The translations under genes and the position numbers were made by a program. A stretch of 43,899 bases of DNA from Cryobacterium sp. HLT2-28 (GTDB lineage Bacteria; Actinomycetota; Actinomycetes; Actinomycetales; Microbacteriaceae): assembly GCF_004402495.1 (NCBI RefSeq), contig NZ_SOFH01000019.1, positions 1 through 43,899 of the forward strand, in the 5' to 3' direction. Under the pieces are notes generated by a model. It searched no databases. It was not told the DNA's origin and was given only the letters and a program-made list of their open reading frames with translations. Numbering within the stretch: position 1 is the first letter of the stretch; every line of letters begins with the position of its first letter. Positions 1 to 9,389 of the stretch are shown here, in pieces.

Positions 1-35
1 GGGGGACCCTGTGGGAGAGTAGGACACCGCCGGAC
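1..35 (+). rRNA. rrf: 5S ribosomal RNA, 3' end (partial)
   Basis: The first 35 bases match the conserved 3' end of actinobacterial 5S rRNA (GTGGGAGAGTAGGACACCGC, then CGGAC). The window therefore starts just inside the end of an rRNA operon. The 5' part of the gene lies outside. An intrinsic terminator follows about 20 nt downstream, as expected for the end of an rrn operon. Confidence 0.85.
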
Positions 36-53
36 TTAACTTAGCAACAAGTG

Positions 54-81
54 AAATGGCCACCCAATGGGTGGCCATTTT
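54..81 (+). terminator. rho-independent terminator of the rRNA operon
   Basis: A 12-bp perfect stem (54-65 pairs with 69-80) closes a 3-nt loop and runs into a short T tract. It directly follows the 5S rRNA end and separates it from the protein-coding block. Confidence 0.85.
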
Positions 82-142
82 GCGTTAAGCCTTACGCTGT
101 TCAAGGCAGTCGAAAAGGCAGACCAATTACACAGGAGACACA

Positions 143-2059
143 GTGAGCCCAACAGGTACGCACGGAGACGACGCACGAAACGGCGGCCGGGACGATCGGC
201 GTTCCGGCGGCAACCAGGGCGGCCGGCCACAGGGCGGACGCGGCGGCGACAATCGCCAGTCCGGTCCTCCCTCGGGTGGCGAGCGCGGTTCCGGCGGTTA
301 TCAGGGTCGCAACGACCGCGCGCAGGGTGGCGGTGAGCGTGCGCCCTATCGTGGCAATTCCGATCGCCCGCAGCGTGATGGCGAGCGTCCTCCGTACCGT
401 GGCAATTCCGATCGCCCGCAGCGTGATGGCGAGCGTCCTCCGTACCGCGGGAACTCCGATCGTCCGTCCGGTGGCGCTGAGCGCAAGCCGTGGGCGAAGG
501 ATGGCGAGCGGGCTCCGTACCGTGGCAACTCGGATCGTCCCTCCAGTGGCGGTGAGCGGCCCCCTTACCGTGGAAACTCCGATCGTCCGTCCGGTGGCAC
601 TGAGCGTAAGCCGTGGGCGAAGGATGGCGAGCGGGCTCCGTACCGTGGCAACTCCGACCGTCCGTCCAGCGGCGGCGAGCGGCCCCCGTACCGTGGTAAC
701 TCCGACCGTCCCCAGCAGGGCGGCGAGCGTCCCCCGTACCGTGGCAACTCCGATCGTCCGTCCGGTGGCGCCGAGCGCAAGCCGTGGGCGAAGGATGGCG
801 AGCGTGCCCCGTACCGTGGCAATTCCGACCGTCCGTCCAGTGGCGGCGAGCGTGCCCCGTACCGTGGCAACTCCGATCGTCCCTCAGGCGGCGCCGAGCG
901 CAAGCCGTGGGCGAAGGATGGCGAGCGTCCTCCGTACCGTGGCAACTCCGATCGTCCCTCAGGCGGCGCCGAGCGCAAGCCCTGGGCCAAGGACGGCGAA
1001 CGCACCGAGCGCCCGCGCACGGATGGCGACCGCAAGCCGTGGGGCAACGCCACACAGCGCGGCGGATCGCCGAACCGTGCCGGTGCCCCGCGTGACGCCG
1101 GCAAGAAGCTGTGGACCCGCGAGGGTGCTCCGGCCCGCGGCGATCGTGACGCCCGCGTCGTCGAAGAGGAGATGACCGAAGAGCAGCGCATGCAGCGTGA
1201 GCTGCGTTCGGTGCGTCCCCGCCACGACGACCCGGAACTTCCCGACGACGTCACGTCGCAGGACCTCGACCGGATCGCCCGCAACGAACTCAAGACCCTG
1301 AGCAAGGACAACGCGGAGGCCGTGGGCCGTCACCTCGCCATGGCCGCCCGTGTCATCGACGAGGACCCGGAGCTCGCTCACCGCCACGTCATGTCGGCCG
1401 CCCGTCGGGCCGGCCGCATTGCCGTGGTGCGCGAGAGCCTGGCGATCACCGCCTACGCGACCGGCGACTTCGCCCTGGCCCTGCGCGAACTGCGCACCTA
1501 CCGGAGGATCTCCGGCTCCAACGACCAGCTTCCCCTGATGGTGGACAGCGAACGCGGCGTCGGACGCCCCGACCGCGCGCTCGAGCTGGGCCGGTCCGTC
1601 GACCGGGCGACCCTGCCGGCATCCGTTCAGGTGGCCCTGGCCATTGCGATGTCGGGCGCCCGCCTCGACCTGGGGGAGACCGAGGCCGCGCTGAGCGAAC
1701 TCGAGATTCCGCAGCTCGACCCGAAGACCGCGTTCTCCTACAGTGCTGAGCTGTTCGCCGCCTACGCCGAGGTGCTCGAAGAGCTCGGCCGTGTAGACGA
1801 GGCCGAACTCTGGACCGAACGCGCCGAGCGCGCGGATGCGGCCGTGTCGGGCGCGTCGGATGCGGACGAGACCATCGAGATCCTCGAGATGGAGGACGAC
1901 GAGTTCGACGACGGCGAGCAGGACATCGGCGAGCAGGACATCGACGAGCAGGACATCGGCGAGCAGGACACCGACCCGGAGGTCTCGACAAGTTCGACCA
2001 CCGGCGCGGACGACGAAGGCCAGCAGGAGCAGGATGCTGAGGCGTCGCCGCGTGGTTGA
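143..2059 (+). CDS. TPR-like protein with an Arg/Gly-rich repeat array
   Basis: Unnamed protein of 638 aa with three parts. Residues 1-63 are a Gly/Arg/Gln-rich lead-in. Residues 64-284 are eleven repeats with the core PYRGNSDRP, five of them extended by AERKPWAKD. Residues about 345-560 form a helical, TPR-like domain. The tail is acidic and contains a small GEQDI repeat. By position it corresponds to Rv1691 of M. tuberculosis, next to the HAD phosphatase and tlyA. The basic disordered region suggests RNA or nucleic-acid binding, which is inference; the TPR-like part suggests a protein partner. The GTG start at 143 has AGGAG at 133-137. The 3' end contains a copy of a dispersed 22-bp repeat (1981-2002) that is read through as part of the protein. 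Confidence 0.85.
   Translation: MSPTGTHGDDARNGGRDDRRSGGNQGGRPQGGRGGDNRQSGPPSGGERGSGGYQGRNDRAQGGGERAPYRGNSDRPQRDGERPPYRGNSDRPQRDGERPPYRGNSDRPSGGAERKPWAKDGERAPYRGNSDRPSSGGERPPYRGNSDRPSGGTERKPWAKDGERAPYRGNSDRPSSGGERPPYRGNSDRPQQGGERPPYRGNSDRPSGGAERKPWAKDGERAPYRGNSDRPSSGGERAPYRGNSDRPSGGAERKPWAKDGERPPYRGNSDRPSGGAERKPWAKDGERTERPRTDGDRKPWGNATQRGGSPNRAGAPRDAGKKLWTREGAPARGDRDARVVEEEMTEEQRMQRELRSVRPRHDDPELPDDVTSQDLDRIARNELKTLSKDNAEAVGRHLAMAARVIDEDPELAHRHVMSAARRAGRIAVVRESLAITAYATGDFALALRELRTYRRISGSNDQLPLMVDSERGVGRPDRALELGRSVDRATLPASVQVALAIAMSGARLDLGETEAALSELEIPQLDPKTAFSYSAELFAAYAEVLEELGRVDEAELWTERAERADAAVSGASDADETIEILEMEDDEFDDGEQDIGEQDIDEQDIGEQDTDPEVSTSSTTGADDEGQQEQDAEASPRG
332..994. repeat. in-frame coding repeat array, 11 units
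   Basis: Eleven units of 48 bp (16 aa) or 75 bp (25 aa) run head to tail inside the preceding gene. Each has the core PYRGNSDRP; units 3, 5, 8, 10 and 11 carry the extra AERKPWAKD block. Units are nearly identical at DNA level, so all six frames stay open here. This looks like recent expansion by slippage or unequal recombination. Confidence 0.9.
1981..2002 (-). repeat. dispersed 22-bp repeat inside a coding region
   Basis: On the minus strand this is the same 22-mer seen twice at 25078-25159, with one mismatch. Here it lies in the acidic C-terminal tail of the TPR-like protein and encodes part of the VSTSSTT stretch. The copies after acsA are intergenic. Confidence 0.75.
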
Positions 2060-3059
2060 GCCGAAGACCCCGCTGTCCGGCGTCGACGTGGTGCTCGCTG
2101 ACCTCGACGGTGTCGTCTACACCGGCCCGGGCGCGATCCCGTTCGCGGTGGAAAGCCTCAACCGCGCGGCCGAGACCATGCGGGTGGGCTACCTCACCAA
2201 CAACGCGTCCCGCACCGACCAGACCGTGGCCGACCACCTGAGCGAGCTCGGCCTCGGGGCGGTGGCGACGGATGTCGTCACCTCGCCGCAGGCCGCCGTG
2301 CGCCTGCTGGCCGACGAGGTGCCTGCGGGCGCCCTCGTGCTCGTGATCGGCGGCGAGGGTCTCGTCGTCGAGGTCGAAAAGGGTGGCTTCGTCGTCACCC
2401 GATCGGCCGACGACCAGCCGGCCGCGGTCATCCAGGGCTTCTCGCCCGACCTCGGCTGGAAGGACCTCGCCGAGGCCGCGTTCGCGCTGCACCCCCGCGC
2501 CGACGGCGTCGAGATCCCCTGGATCGCGACCAACACCGACTGGACCATCCCCGTCGCCCGCGGCATCGCCCCCGGAAACGGTACCCTCGTCTCCGCCGTG
2601 CACACTGCCGTCGGTCGCCTACCGATCGTGGCCGGCAAGCCGGAGGTCGCCATCTTCACGGAGGCCGTCAACCGGTTCGGGGCCAGCCAGGCCCTGTTCA
2701 TCGGCGACCGCCTCGACACCGACATCCTCGGCGCGAACCGGGCCGGCATCCCCGCCGTGCTCGTGCTCACCGGGATCGACAAGGCGAAACAGGCCCTCGC
2801 GGCCGACGCCGCCTCCCGGCCCCGCTACATCCTCGACGACCTGCGCCAGCTGCACGAGCCGTACCCGGAGACCGTGTTCTCCAAGGACGGCACATCGGCC
2901 ACCGTCGACGGGGCCACGGTGCGCCTGCGCGGCGCGGACGTCGAGGTCGTCGCCGAAGGCGACGGCGCCATCAACCTGCTCCGGGCCGCCTGCGCCGTGA
3001 TCTGGGCCTCCGGGCGCCCGATCTACGGCCTGAATGTTCCGGAGCGACTGTATCTCTGA
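2034..3059 (+). CDS. HAD-superfamily sugar-phosphatase-like hydrolase (NagD type)
   Basis: Predicted cytoplasmic phosphatase of 341 aa. It shows HAD motif I near the N-terminus (DLDGVVYTG, with the nucleophile and acid/base aspartates). A T/N-rich motif II (YLTNNASRT) follows, and the GDRLDTDILGANRAG motif near the C-terminus binds magnesium. The layout fits the NagD/4-nitrophenylphosphatase group with its C2 cap. The natural substrate is unknown; it is the positional equivalent of Rv1692. I chose ATG 2034 because it has an AGGAGCAGG sequence just before it. GTG 2052 is an alternative. The start overlaps the upstream gene by 26 nt, so the two are probably translationally coupled. Confidence 0.85.
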   Translation: MLRRRRVVEPKTPLSGVDVVLADLDGVVYTGPGAIPFAVESLNRAAETMRVGYLTNNASRTDQTVADHLSELGLGAVATDVVTSPQAAVRLLADEVPAGALVLVIGGEGLVVEVEKGGFVVTRSADDQPAAVIQGFSPDLGWKDLAEAAFALHPRADGVEIPWIATNTDWTIPVARGIAPGNGTLVSAVHTAVGRLPIVAGKPEVAIFTEAVNRFGASQALFIGDRLDTDILGANRAGIPAVLVLTGIDKAKQALAADAASRPRYILDDLRQLHEPYPETVFSKDGTSATVDGATVRLRGADVEVVAEGDGAINLLRAACAVIWASGRPIYGLNVPERLYL

Positions 3060-3075
3060 CGGTAACGTTGAAGGC

Positions 3076-3291
3076 GTGACAGAGCACTCCACCCCCACGT
3101 CGAGGCCGGCGCCCGCGCCGCGCACCCCGGCGGGCGACGCTTCGACCAGCGAGCCGGCGGAGTTCGTTTCCACCCTCGACGCGATCGAGAACCAGCCGCT
3201 CGAGGAGCGCGCCGCGGCCTATGTGCAGCTGCACGACCGTCTGCGCGATCACCTCGAGGGCGGCGACGTTCCGCGATCGACCGACGCATGA
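3076..3291 (+). CDS. small conserved protein between HAD phosphatase and tlyA
   Basis: A 71-aa protein of unknown function. It has a Pro/Ala-rich N-terminal third and a predicted amphipathic helical C-terminal part (about LDAIENQPLEERAAAYVQLH). In other Actinobacteria a similar small protein occupies this place between the phosphatase and tlyA (Rv1693 position), which supports it as real. I chose GTG 3076, preceded by GAAGG; an upstream in-frame start at 3034 would run into the phosphatase gene. The stop overlaps the tlyA start by 4 nt (ATGA). Confidence 0.7.
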   Translation: MTEHSTPTSRPAPAPRTPAGDASTSEPAEFVSTLDAIENQPLEERAAAYVQLHDRLRDHLEGGDVPRSTDA

Positions 3292-4250
3292 CCGGGAATC
3301 CGATGAACGACGACAGCCAGGCCGAGTCCACCGCGCCTGAACCGATGGACACGCCCCAGCCGGATGCCGGCGGGCCGGATGCCGGCGAGCCGCACGCCGG
3401 CCAGGGCGAGCCCGAGCAGGCCCCGGCCGGCGCCTCCCTGCCCGAACGCGCGCCGGACCAGCGCCTCGACACCGCCCTCGCCGAGCGCGGCCTGGCCCGC
3501 TCCCGCACGGTGGCCGCGCAGCTGATCACCGGCGGGCTCGTCACCGTCGACGGCAAACCGGTCGTCAAGGCATCCGCCAAGGTGCGGGGCACACAGCTGA
3601 TCGAGGTGGCCGCGACCGACCACTACGTCAGCCGCGGGGCGCACAAGCTCATCGCCGCGCTCGACGCCTTCGCCCTGCCGGTGACGGGCCGCACCGTGCT
3701 CGACGCCGGCGCGTCCACCGGCGGGTTCAGCCAGGTGCTGCTCGAACGCGGTGCCGCCCGGGTGCTCGCCGTCGACGTCGGCCACGGGCAGCTCGCGCCG
3801 CTCCTGGCCACCGAGCCACGGCTCACCCTCGTCGAGGGCTTCAATCTGCGCTACTCCACCGCCGAGTCGCTCGCCGCGGCATCCGGCGTCGACACCCGGG
3901 CCGACCTGGTGGTCGCCGACCTCTCCTTCATCTCCCTGCCGATGGTGCTCCCGGCCCTGGTCGCCACCGCCGCGCGGGGCGCTGACTTCGTGCTGCTGAT
4001 CAAACCGCAATTCGAGGTCGGCAAGGGCAGCATCCGGGAAGGGATCGTGCACGACCCCGGCCTGCGCGCCGACGCCATCGCCGGCGTGCTCTGGGCGGCC
4101 TGGGACCTGGGCCTCCGCACGAACGGCCTGATCGCGTCGCCGATCGCCGGCGGTGCCGGCAATCGGGAGTATCTCTGCTGGCTGAGCCGCGAGGTGGGCA
4201 CGAATCCGACAGAATGGATCGACCGGACAACGGCACTGGTGGGAGCCTGA
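3288..4250 (+). CDS. tlyA: TlyA family rRNA 2'-O-methyltransferase
   Basis: Predicted S-adenosylmethionine-dependent rRNA cytidine 2'-O-methyltransferase. In mycobacteria TlyA modifies 16S and 23S rRNA, and its loss gives capreomycin resistance. The protein is 320 aa. Residues about 57-120 form an S4 RNA-binding domain (RLDTALAERGLARSRTVAAQ). An FtsJ-like Rossmann domain follows, with the SAM loop VLDAGASTGGFSQVLLERGA and the YVSRGAHKL motif. An N-terminal extension of about 55 residues rich in Pro/Ala/Asp/Gly, with PDAG repeats, makes it longer than the usual ~270 aa. The start could instead be ATG 3303. It is part of the housekeeping operon, 4 nt before nadK. Confidence 0.9.
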   Translation: MTGNPMNDDSQAESTAPEPMDTPQPDAGGPDAGEPHAGQGEPEQAPAGASLPERAPDQRLDTALAERGLARSRTVAAQLITGGLVTVDGKPVVKASAKVRGTQLIEVAATDHYVSRGAHKLIAALDAFALPVTGRTVLDAGASTGGFSQVLLERGAARVLAVDVGHGQLAPLLATEPRLTLVEGFNLRYSTAESLAAASGVDTRADLVVADLSFISLPMVLPALVATAARGADFVLLIKPQFEVGKGSIREGIVHDPGLRADAIAGVLWAAWDLGLRTNGLIASPIAGGAGNREYLCWLSREVGTNPTEWIDRTTALVGA

Positions 4251-4254
4251 CGAC

Positions 4255-5172
4255 ATGACTGCAGCACGCCACATCCTCGTCGTCGCTCACACCGGGCGGC
4301 AGGATTCCCTCGAGGCGGCCGTCACCGTGTGCGAGCAGCTGCTCGCGGCCGGCGCGGTGCCCGTGCTGGCCCGCAACGAACGCGCCGACCTGCTCGCCTC
4401 CTGCCCCGCGCTCGACGGGCAGTTGGCAATCCTGCACGAGACGGTCGACATCACCGACCTCGAGCTCGTCGTCGTGCTCGGCGGCGACGGCACCATCCTC
4501 CGCGCCGCGGAGATCGTGCGCGGCTGCTCCGCGCCGCTGCTCGGGATCAACCTCGGCCACGTCGGCTTCCTCGCCGAGAGCGAGCGCGACGACCTGGGCG
4601 AGGCCGTGCGCCGCGCCCTGTCCCGCGACTACCTGGTCGAGGAGCGGATGGCCCTCGCCGTGCGCGTGAAGGTCGGCGACGACGTCATCTACGAGACCTG
4701 GGCGTTGAACGAGGCCACGGTCGAGAAGGCCAGCCGGGAACGGATGCTCGAGGTCGTCATCGAGGTCGACGGTCGCCCGCTCTCCTCCTTCGGCTGCGAC
4801 GGCGTGGTCATGTCCACGCCCACCGGGTCGACCGCCTACGCGTTCTCCGCCGGCGGGCCGATCGTCTGGCCGAGCCTGGACGCCCTGCTGCTCGTGCCGC
4901 TGAGCGCGCACGCCCTCTTCGCCCGCCCGCTCGTCGTCGGCCCGGACTCGTCCCTGGCCGTCGAGGTCGTCGCCCGCACCGGCGCCACCGCCGTGCTCTG
5001 CGCCGACGGCCGCCGGGTGCACGACCTCCCGCCCGGGGCGCGCGTGATCGTGCGCCGCTCGCCCATCCCGGTGCGGCTGGCCCGGCTGCACAGCGGCCCG
5101 TTCACCGACCGCCTGGTGAACAAGTTCAACCTGCCGGTCACCGGCTGGAGAGGCCCGGTCGGGCGTGAGTGA
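4255..5172 (+). CDS. nadK: NAD kinase
   Basis: Phosphorylates NAD to NADP in the cytoplasm. The 305-aa protein carries the GGDGTILRAAE motif (about residues 75-85) that defines the NAD kinase family. It also has the NE-x-T segment (LNEATVEKAS) and the STPTGSTAYAFSAGGPI motif with the glycine-rich turn. The ATG at 4255 follows the tlyA stop by 4 nt. Its stop at 5170-5172 lies inside the first unit of a 15-bp tandem repeat that fills the gap to recN. Confidence 0.95.
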   Translation: MTAARHILVVAHTGRQDSLEAAVTVCEQLLAAGAVPVLARNERADLLASCPALDGQLAILHETVDITDLELVVVLGGDGTILRAAEIVRGCSAPLLGINLGHVGFLAESERDDLGEAVRRALSRDYLVEERMALAVRVKVGDDVIYETWALNEATVEKASRERMLEVVIEVDGRPLSSFGCDGVVMSTPTGSTAYAFSAGGPIVWPSLDALLLVPLSAHALFARPLVVGPDSSLAVEVVARTGATAVLCADGRRVHDLPPGARVIVRRSPIPVRLARLHSGPFTDRLVNKFNLPVTGWRGPVGRE

Positions 5173-5261
5173 GCCCCGCGTGAGTGAGCCCCGCATGACT
5201 GAGCCCCGGGTGAGCCGGCCCACCGTGAGCACGCCCCGGCGATCCGGCGTGAGCGGGCCCA
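5163..5261. repeat. degenerate 15-bp tandem repeat between nadK and recN
   Basis: Units of 15 bp: GCGTGAGTGAGCCCC at 5163-5177 and again at 5178-5192, then GCATGACTGAGCCCC (5193-5207), and two further diverged units to 5237. After a 9-bp interruption a last unit lies at 5247-5261. The nadK stop codon is in the first unit. The array occupies the whole gap before the recN start at 5266. Confidence 0.85.
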
Positions 5262-5265
5262 AGTC

Positions 5266-6978
5266 ATGATCGACGAACTCATCATCAGGGACCTCGGCGT
5301 GATCGCCGAGGCGACCCTGCCGCTCGGCCCGGGGTTCACCGCGGTCACCGGCGAGACCGGCGCGGGCAAGACCATGGTCGTCACCGCGCTGGGCCTGCTG
5401 CTCGGCGAACGCGCCGACCCCGGGCTCGTGCGCCAGGGACAGACCCAGACCTGGGTCGAGGGCCGCTGGCTGATCCCCGCCGACGGCGCCGTCGCCGGCC
5501 GGGTGCGGGACGCCGGGGGAGACCTCGACGGCGGCGAACTCATCCTCAGCCGCTCGGTCTCCGCCGAGGGCCGCAGCCGGGCCGTCGTCGGCGGGCGCGG
5601 CGCCCCCGCCAGCGTGCTCAGCGACCTCGGCGGCGACCTCGTCGTCGTGCACGGCCAGTCCGACCAGGTGCGCCTGCGCTCGGCGACCGCCCAGCGCGCG
5701 GCGCTCGACCGGTTCGCCGGCCCGGAGCTCGCCGACACCCTCGACCGGTTCACCGAGGTCTTCCACCGCTGGCAGGACCGTCAGGGCGAACTGATCCTGC
5801 TCGTCGACGAGCAGGACCAGCGCAGCCAGGAGGCCGCCGAGCTCCGCGACGCGATCGACGAGATCGAACGGATCGCCCCCCAGCGCGGCGAGGACGACGA
5901 ACTGGCCGCGCGCGCCGAACGCCTCGGCAACCTGGAGGAACTCCGGGTCGCGGCCGCGCAGGCCCGCGAATTCCTCTCCGCCGAGGAGAACCCCGACGGG
6001 CTCCCGGATGCCGTCGCCCTGCTCGACTCCGCCCGCCGCCAGCTCGAACGGGCCGGCGAGCACGACCCGGCCCTGCCTCCGATGGCCGAGGCCCTCGCGG
6101 GCGCCGGCTTCGTCGTCGCCGACGTCGCCGCCCAGCTCTCCAGCTACCTCGCCGGCCTCGACGCCGACGGCGCCCGCGAACTCGAGGTCGTGCAGGAACG
6201 CCGGGCGGTCCTCACCGCGCTGGCCCGCAAGTACGACGGCGGCCTCGACGAGGCCGTCGAATTCCTCGACACCGGCAGTTCCCGGCTGCTCGAGTTGGAC
6301 GGTGACACCGACCGCATCGACGCCCTCCGCGCCGAGACCGAGGCCGACCGGCTGGTCGTGGAGCAGCTCGCCGACCGGCTCACCGGCATCCGCCTGGCCG
6401 CCGCCGAACGCCTCGGAACGGCCGTCACCGCCGAACTGGGCGCCCTGGCGATGCCGGATGCCGCCCTCGTCGCCCTGGTCGACAGCCGCCCCGAGGTCAC
6501 CGCCACGGGCCGCGACCTCGTGCGGATCCTGCTGCGACCGCACGCCGGGGCCGAGCCGCGCAGCCTGGCGCGCGGGGCATCCGGCGGCGAGCTCTCCCGA
6601 GTGATGCTTGCGATCGAGGTCGTCATCAACGCGACCGACCCGGTTCCCACGTTCGTCTTCGACGAGGTCGACGCCGGTGTCGGCGGGGCGGCGGCGATCG
6701 AGATCGGCCGGCGACTCGCCCGGCTCGCCGAGACCGCCCAGGTGATCGTGGTCACCCACCTCGCCCAGGTGGCGGCGTTCGCCGGCAACCACCTCAGCGT
6801 CGTCAAGGACAGCGACGGCGCCGTCACGGCCAGCAGCGTGCGGCAGTTGCACGGCGACGAACGGGCCGCCGAGATGGCCCGGCTCCTCTCCGGGCTGCCC
6901 GATTCCGCGAGCGGGCTCGAACACGCCCGTGAGCTCATTTCCCTCGCCCGCACCAACAGAACGGCCCAGCCAGAGTGA
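5266..6978 (+). CDS. recN: DNA repair protein RecN
   Basis: SMC-like ATPase of recombinational double-strand-break repair. The protein is 570 aa, the usual length. The N-terminal Walker A (GETGAGKT, about residues 30-37) and C-terminal signature ([19 protein letters not shown]) with Walker B ([13 protein letters not shown]) form the split ATPase head. The roughly 300 residues between them are rich in Glu, Ala and Arg, as expected for the coiled-coil arm. The ATG at 5266 follows the 15-bp repeat array and lacks a strong Shine-Dalgarno. The stop overlaps the pyrG start by 4 nt (GTGA). Confidence 0.95.
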   Translation: MIDELIIRDLGVIAEATLPLGPGFTAVTGETGAGKTMVVTALGLLLGERADPGLVRQGQTQTWVEGRWLIPADGAVAGRVRDAGGDLDGGELILSRSVSAEGRSRAVVGGRGAPASVLSDLGGDLVVVHGQSDQVRLRSATAQRAALDRFAGPELADTLDRFTEVFHRWQDRQGELILLVDEQDQRSQEAAELRDAIDEIERIAPQRGEDDELAARAERLGNLEELRVAAAQAREFLSAEENPDGLPDAVALLDSARRQLERAGEHDPALPPMAEALAGAGFVVADVAAQLSSYLAGLDADGARELEVVQERRAVLTALARKYDGGLDEAVEFLDTGSSRLLELDGDTDRIDALRAETEADRLVVEQLADRLTGIRLAAAERLGTAVTAELGALAMPDAALVALVDSRPEVTATGRDLVRILLRPHAGAEPRSLARGASGGELSRVMLAIEVVINATDPVPTFVFDEVDAGVGGAAAIEIGRRLARLAETAQVIVVTHLAQVAAFAGNHLSVVKDSDGAVTASSVRQLHGDERAAEMARLLSGLPDSASGLEHARELISLARTNRTAQPE

Positions 6979-8705
6979 TAGAGTCGAAGCCCGTGGTGGA
7001 AAATAAAAGCACGGACAAATCAGACGGTATCAATCTCAATACGACGGTCAAGCACATCTTCGTGACCGGTGGTGTCGTTTCCTCATTGGGCAAAGGCCTG
7101 ACGGCGGCAAGCCTCGGCAATCTCCTGACAGCGAGCGGTTTGCGCGTCGTCATGCAGAAGCTCGATCCCTATCTCAACGTGGACCCGGGCACGATGAACC
7201 CGTTCCAGCACGGCGAGGTCTTCGTGACCGACGACGGCGCGGAGACCGACCTCGACATCGGCCACTACGAGCGGTTCCTCGACATCAACCTCAACCAGGC
7301 CGCGAACGTCACCACCGGCCAGGTCTACTCGCAGGTCATCGCCAGGGAACGCCGCGGCGAGTACCTCGGCGACACCGTGCAGGTCATCCCGCACATCACC
7401 GACGAGATCAAGCGACGGATGCGCCTCCAGGCCGACGACGAACCGCGCCCCGACGTGATCATCACCGAAATCGGCGGCACCGTCGGCGACATCGAATCCC
7501 AGCCGTTCCTCGAGGCAGCCCGCCAGGTGCGCCACGAGCTCGGCCGCAAGAACGTCTTCTTCGTGCACGTCTCCCTGGTGCCGTTCATGGCCGCCTCCGG
7601 CGAGCAGAAGACCAAGCCCACCCAGCACTCCGTCGCCGCCCTCCGCTCGATCGGCATCCAGCCCGACGCGCTCGTGCTGCGCAGCGATCGGCCCGTCTCC
7701 GAGTCGAACAAGCGCAAGATCGCGCTCATGTGCGACGTCGACGAAGACGCCGTCGTCAACGCGATCGACGTGCCCAGCATCTACGAGATCCCCACCATGC
7801 TGCACGAGCAGGGCCTGGACCGGTACATCACCGACCTGCTCGACCTCCCGGTCACCAAGGTCGACTGGACCGCCTGGCAGAAGGTGCTCGACGCCGTGCG
7901 CGAGCCCAAGCACGAGGTCACCATCGGCCTGGTCGGCAAGTACATTGACCTTCCCGACGCCTACCTCTCGGTGACCGAGGCCCTCCGCGCCGGCGGGTTC
8001 GCCAACCAGACCAAGGTCAAGATCAACTGGATCGCCTCCGACGAGTGCGAGACCGACGAGGGCGCGGTCCGCCACCTCAGCGAACTCGACGGCATCTGCG
8101 TGCCCGGCGGTTTCGGAGTGCGCGGCATCGAGGGCAAGCTCGGCGCCCTCCGCTTCGCCCGGGAGAACGGCATCCCCGTGCTCGGCCTGTGCCTCGGCCT
8201 GCAGTGCATGGTGATCGAATACGCCCGCAACAAGGCCGGCCTGATCGGCGCCTCGTCCTCCGAGTTCGACCCGGAGACCGAGTTCCCCGTGATCGCGACC
8301 ATGGAGGAGCAGGTCGAGATCATCGCCGGCGGCGACCTGGGCGGCACCATGCGCCTCGGCCTCTACCCGGCCACCCTCGCCGAGGGTTCGCTCGTTTCCG
8401 AGCTCTACGGGGCCCCTGAGGCCTCCGAGCGGCACCGTCACCGCTACGAGGTGAACAACGCGTTCCGCGCCCAGATCGCGGATGCCGGCATGTGGTTCTC
8501 CGGAACCTCGCCCGACCGCCACCTGGTCGAGTACGTCGAACTCAAGCGCGAGGAGCACCCGTTCTACGTCGGCACCCAGGCTCACCCTGAGCTGCGCAGC
8601 CGGCCGAGCCACGCGCATCCGCTGTTCCGCGGCCTGATCGGCGCGGCCCTCGACCGCCAGCAGGCCAGCCGCCTGTTCGAGGTTGAGGTCAAGGTCGAGG
8701 CCTAG
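6975..8705 (+). CDS. pyrG: CTP synthase
   Basis: Makes CTP from UTP, ATP and glutamine. The 576-aa protein has the synthase domain first ([23 protein letters not shown], about residues 26-48, with the P-loop-like motif; then [11 protein letters not shown]). A class I glutamine amidotransferase domain follows, with the nucleophile cysteine in [10 protein letters not shown] and the His-Glu pair in [13 protein letters not shown]. The start is uncertain: GTG 6975 gives an overlapping GTGA junction with recN and was chosen, but GTG 6993 or 6996 would also fit because conservation begins only around residue 25. In M. tuberculosis extra genes lie between recN and pyrG; here they directly overlap. 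Confidence 0.95.
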   Translation: MIESKPVVENKSTDKSDGINLNTTVKHIFVTGGVVSSLGKGLTAASLGNLLTASGLRVVMQKLDPYLNVDPGTMNPFQHGEVFVTDDGAETDLDIGHYERFLDINLNQAANVTTGQVYSQVIARERRGEYLGDTVQVIPHITDEIKRRMRLQADDEPRPDVIITEIGGTVGDIESQPFLEAARQVRHELGRKNVFFVHVSLVPFMAASGEQKTKPTQHSVAALRSIGIQPDALVLRSDRPVSESNKRKIALMCDVDEDAVVNAIDVPSIYEIPTMLHEQGLDRYITDLLDLPVTKVDWTAWQKVLDAVREPKHEVTIGLVGKYIDLPDAYLSVTEALRAGGFANQTKVKINWIASDECETDEGAVRHLSELDGICVPGGFGVRGIEGKLGALRFARENGIPVLGLCLGLQCMVIEYARNKAGLIGASSSEFDPETEFPVIATMEEQVEIIAGGDLGGTMRLGLYPATLAEGSLVSELYGAPEASERHRHRYEVNNAFRAQIADAGMWFSGTSPDRHLVEYVELKREEHPFYVGTQAHPELRSRPSHAHPLFRGLIGAALDRQQASRLFEVEVKVEA

Positions 8706-8708
8706 GCC

Positions 8709-9389
8709 TTGGTCGACACCGCGCTGAACGCCGAGAACACCGACGGCGCGGCGTCCCCGGCGCTGCTCGCCGACGAGTTCGCGTTCGCCCCCGTCACCGA
8801 CACCGGGATCGTCTTCGACGGCAAGGTCTGGGACGTGCGCCGCGACACGTTCGACTACGCCGGCTCCGGGATCGTGCGCGAGTACCTCGACCACCCCGGC
8901 GCCGTGGCGATCCTCGCCCTTGACGACGAGGACCGGGTGCTGTTGATCAAGCAGTACCGGCACCCGGTGCGCGCCCGGGAGTGGGAACTCCCCGCCGGGC
9001 TGCTCGACGAAGACGGGGAACACCCGCTGATCGGGGCGCAGCGCGAGCTCGCCGAGGAGGCCGACGTCACCGCCGCCGACTGGGACGTGCTCAGCGAGTT
9101 CTACACCTCGCCGGGCGGCAGCAACGAGGTCATCCGGATCTACCTGGCCCGCGGCCTGGCCGCCGCCACCGACGCGTTCGAACGCACCGACGAGGAAGCC
9201 GACATCGAGATCCGCTGGGTGCCGCTGGACGACTGCGTCGACGCCGTGCTCGCCCGCCGGCTGCAGAACCCGTCGCTCGTGATCGGCGTGCTCGCCGCCC
9301 AGGCGTCCCGGGCCCGTGGCTGGAGCTCGCTGGCCGCCGCGGACACCCCGTGGCCGCGGCATCCGGTCAACTGGGACCACTCGGTGTGA
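8709..9389 (+). CDS. NUDIX hydrolase, ADP-ribose pyrophosphatase type
   Basis: Predicted pyrophosphohydrolase of 226 aa acting on ADP-ribose or a related nucleoside diphosphate. The NUDIX box is visible as ELPAGLLDEDGE followed by RELAEEADV, with the metal-binding REL-x-EE core. The downstream segment FYTSPGGSNEVIRIYLARGL is typical of the ADP-ribose pyrophosphatase subgroup. It corresponds in position to Rv1700. The start is a TTG at 8709, three nt after the pyrG stop, inside a 12-bp palindrome (8698-8709). Its stop overlaps the xerD start by 3 nt. Confidence 0.9.
   Translation: MVDTALNAENTDGAASPALLADEFAFAPVTDTGIVFDGKVWDVRRDTFDYAGSGIVREYLDHPGAVAILALDDEDRVLLIKQYRHPVRAREWELPAGLLDEDGEHPLIGAQRELAEEADVTAADWDVLSEFYTSPGGSNEVIRIYLARGLAAATDAFERTDEEADIEIRWVPLDDCVDAVLARRLQNPSLVIGVLAAQASRARGWSSLAAADTPWPRHPVNWDHSV

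Noticed and set aside
332..994. Regularly spaced repeats resembling a CRISPR array
   Set aside because: The repeats are in-frame coding units of 48 or 75 bp with no unique spacers, inside one long gene.
36..1311. Long minus-strand frames across the repeat-rich first gene
   Set aside because: They are low-complexity mirror images of the repeat array, with no start signal or known domain.
8698..8709. 12-bp palindrome AGGCCTAGGCCT at the pyrG-NUDIX junction as a regulatory site
   Set aside because: It is made of the last pyrG codons and the next start; such short GC palindromes are expected by chance here.
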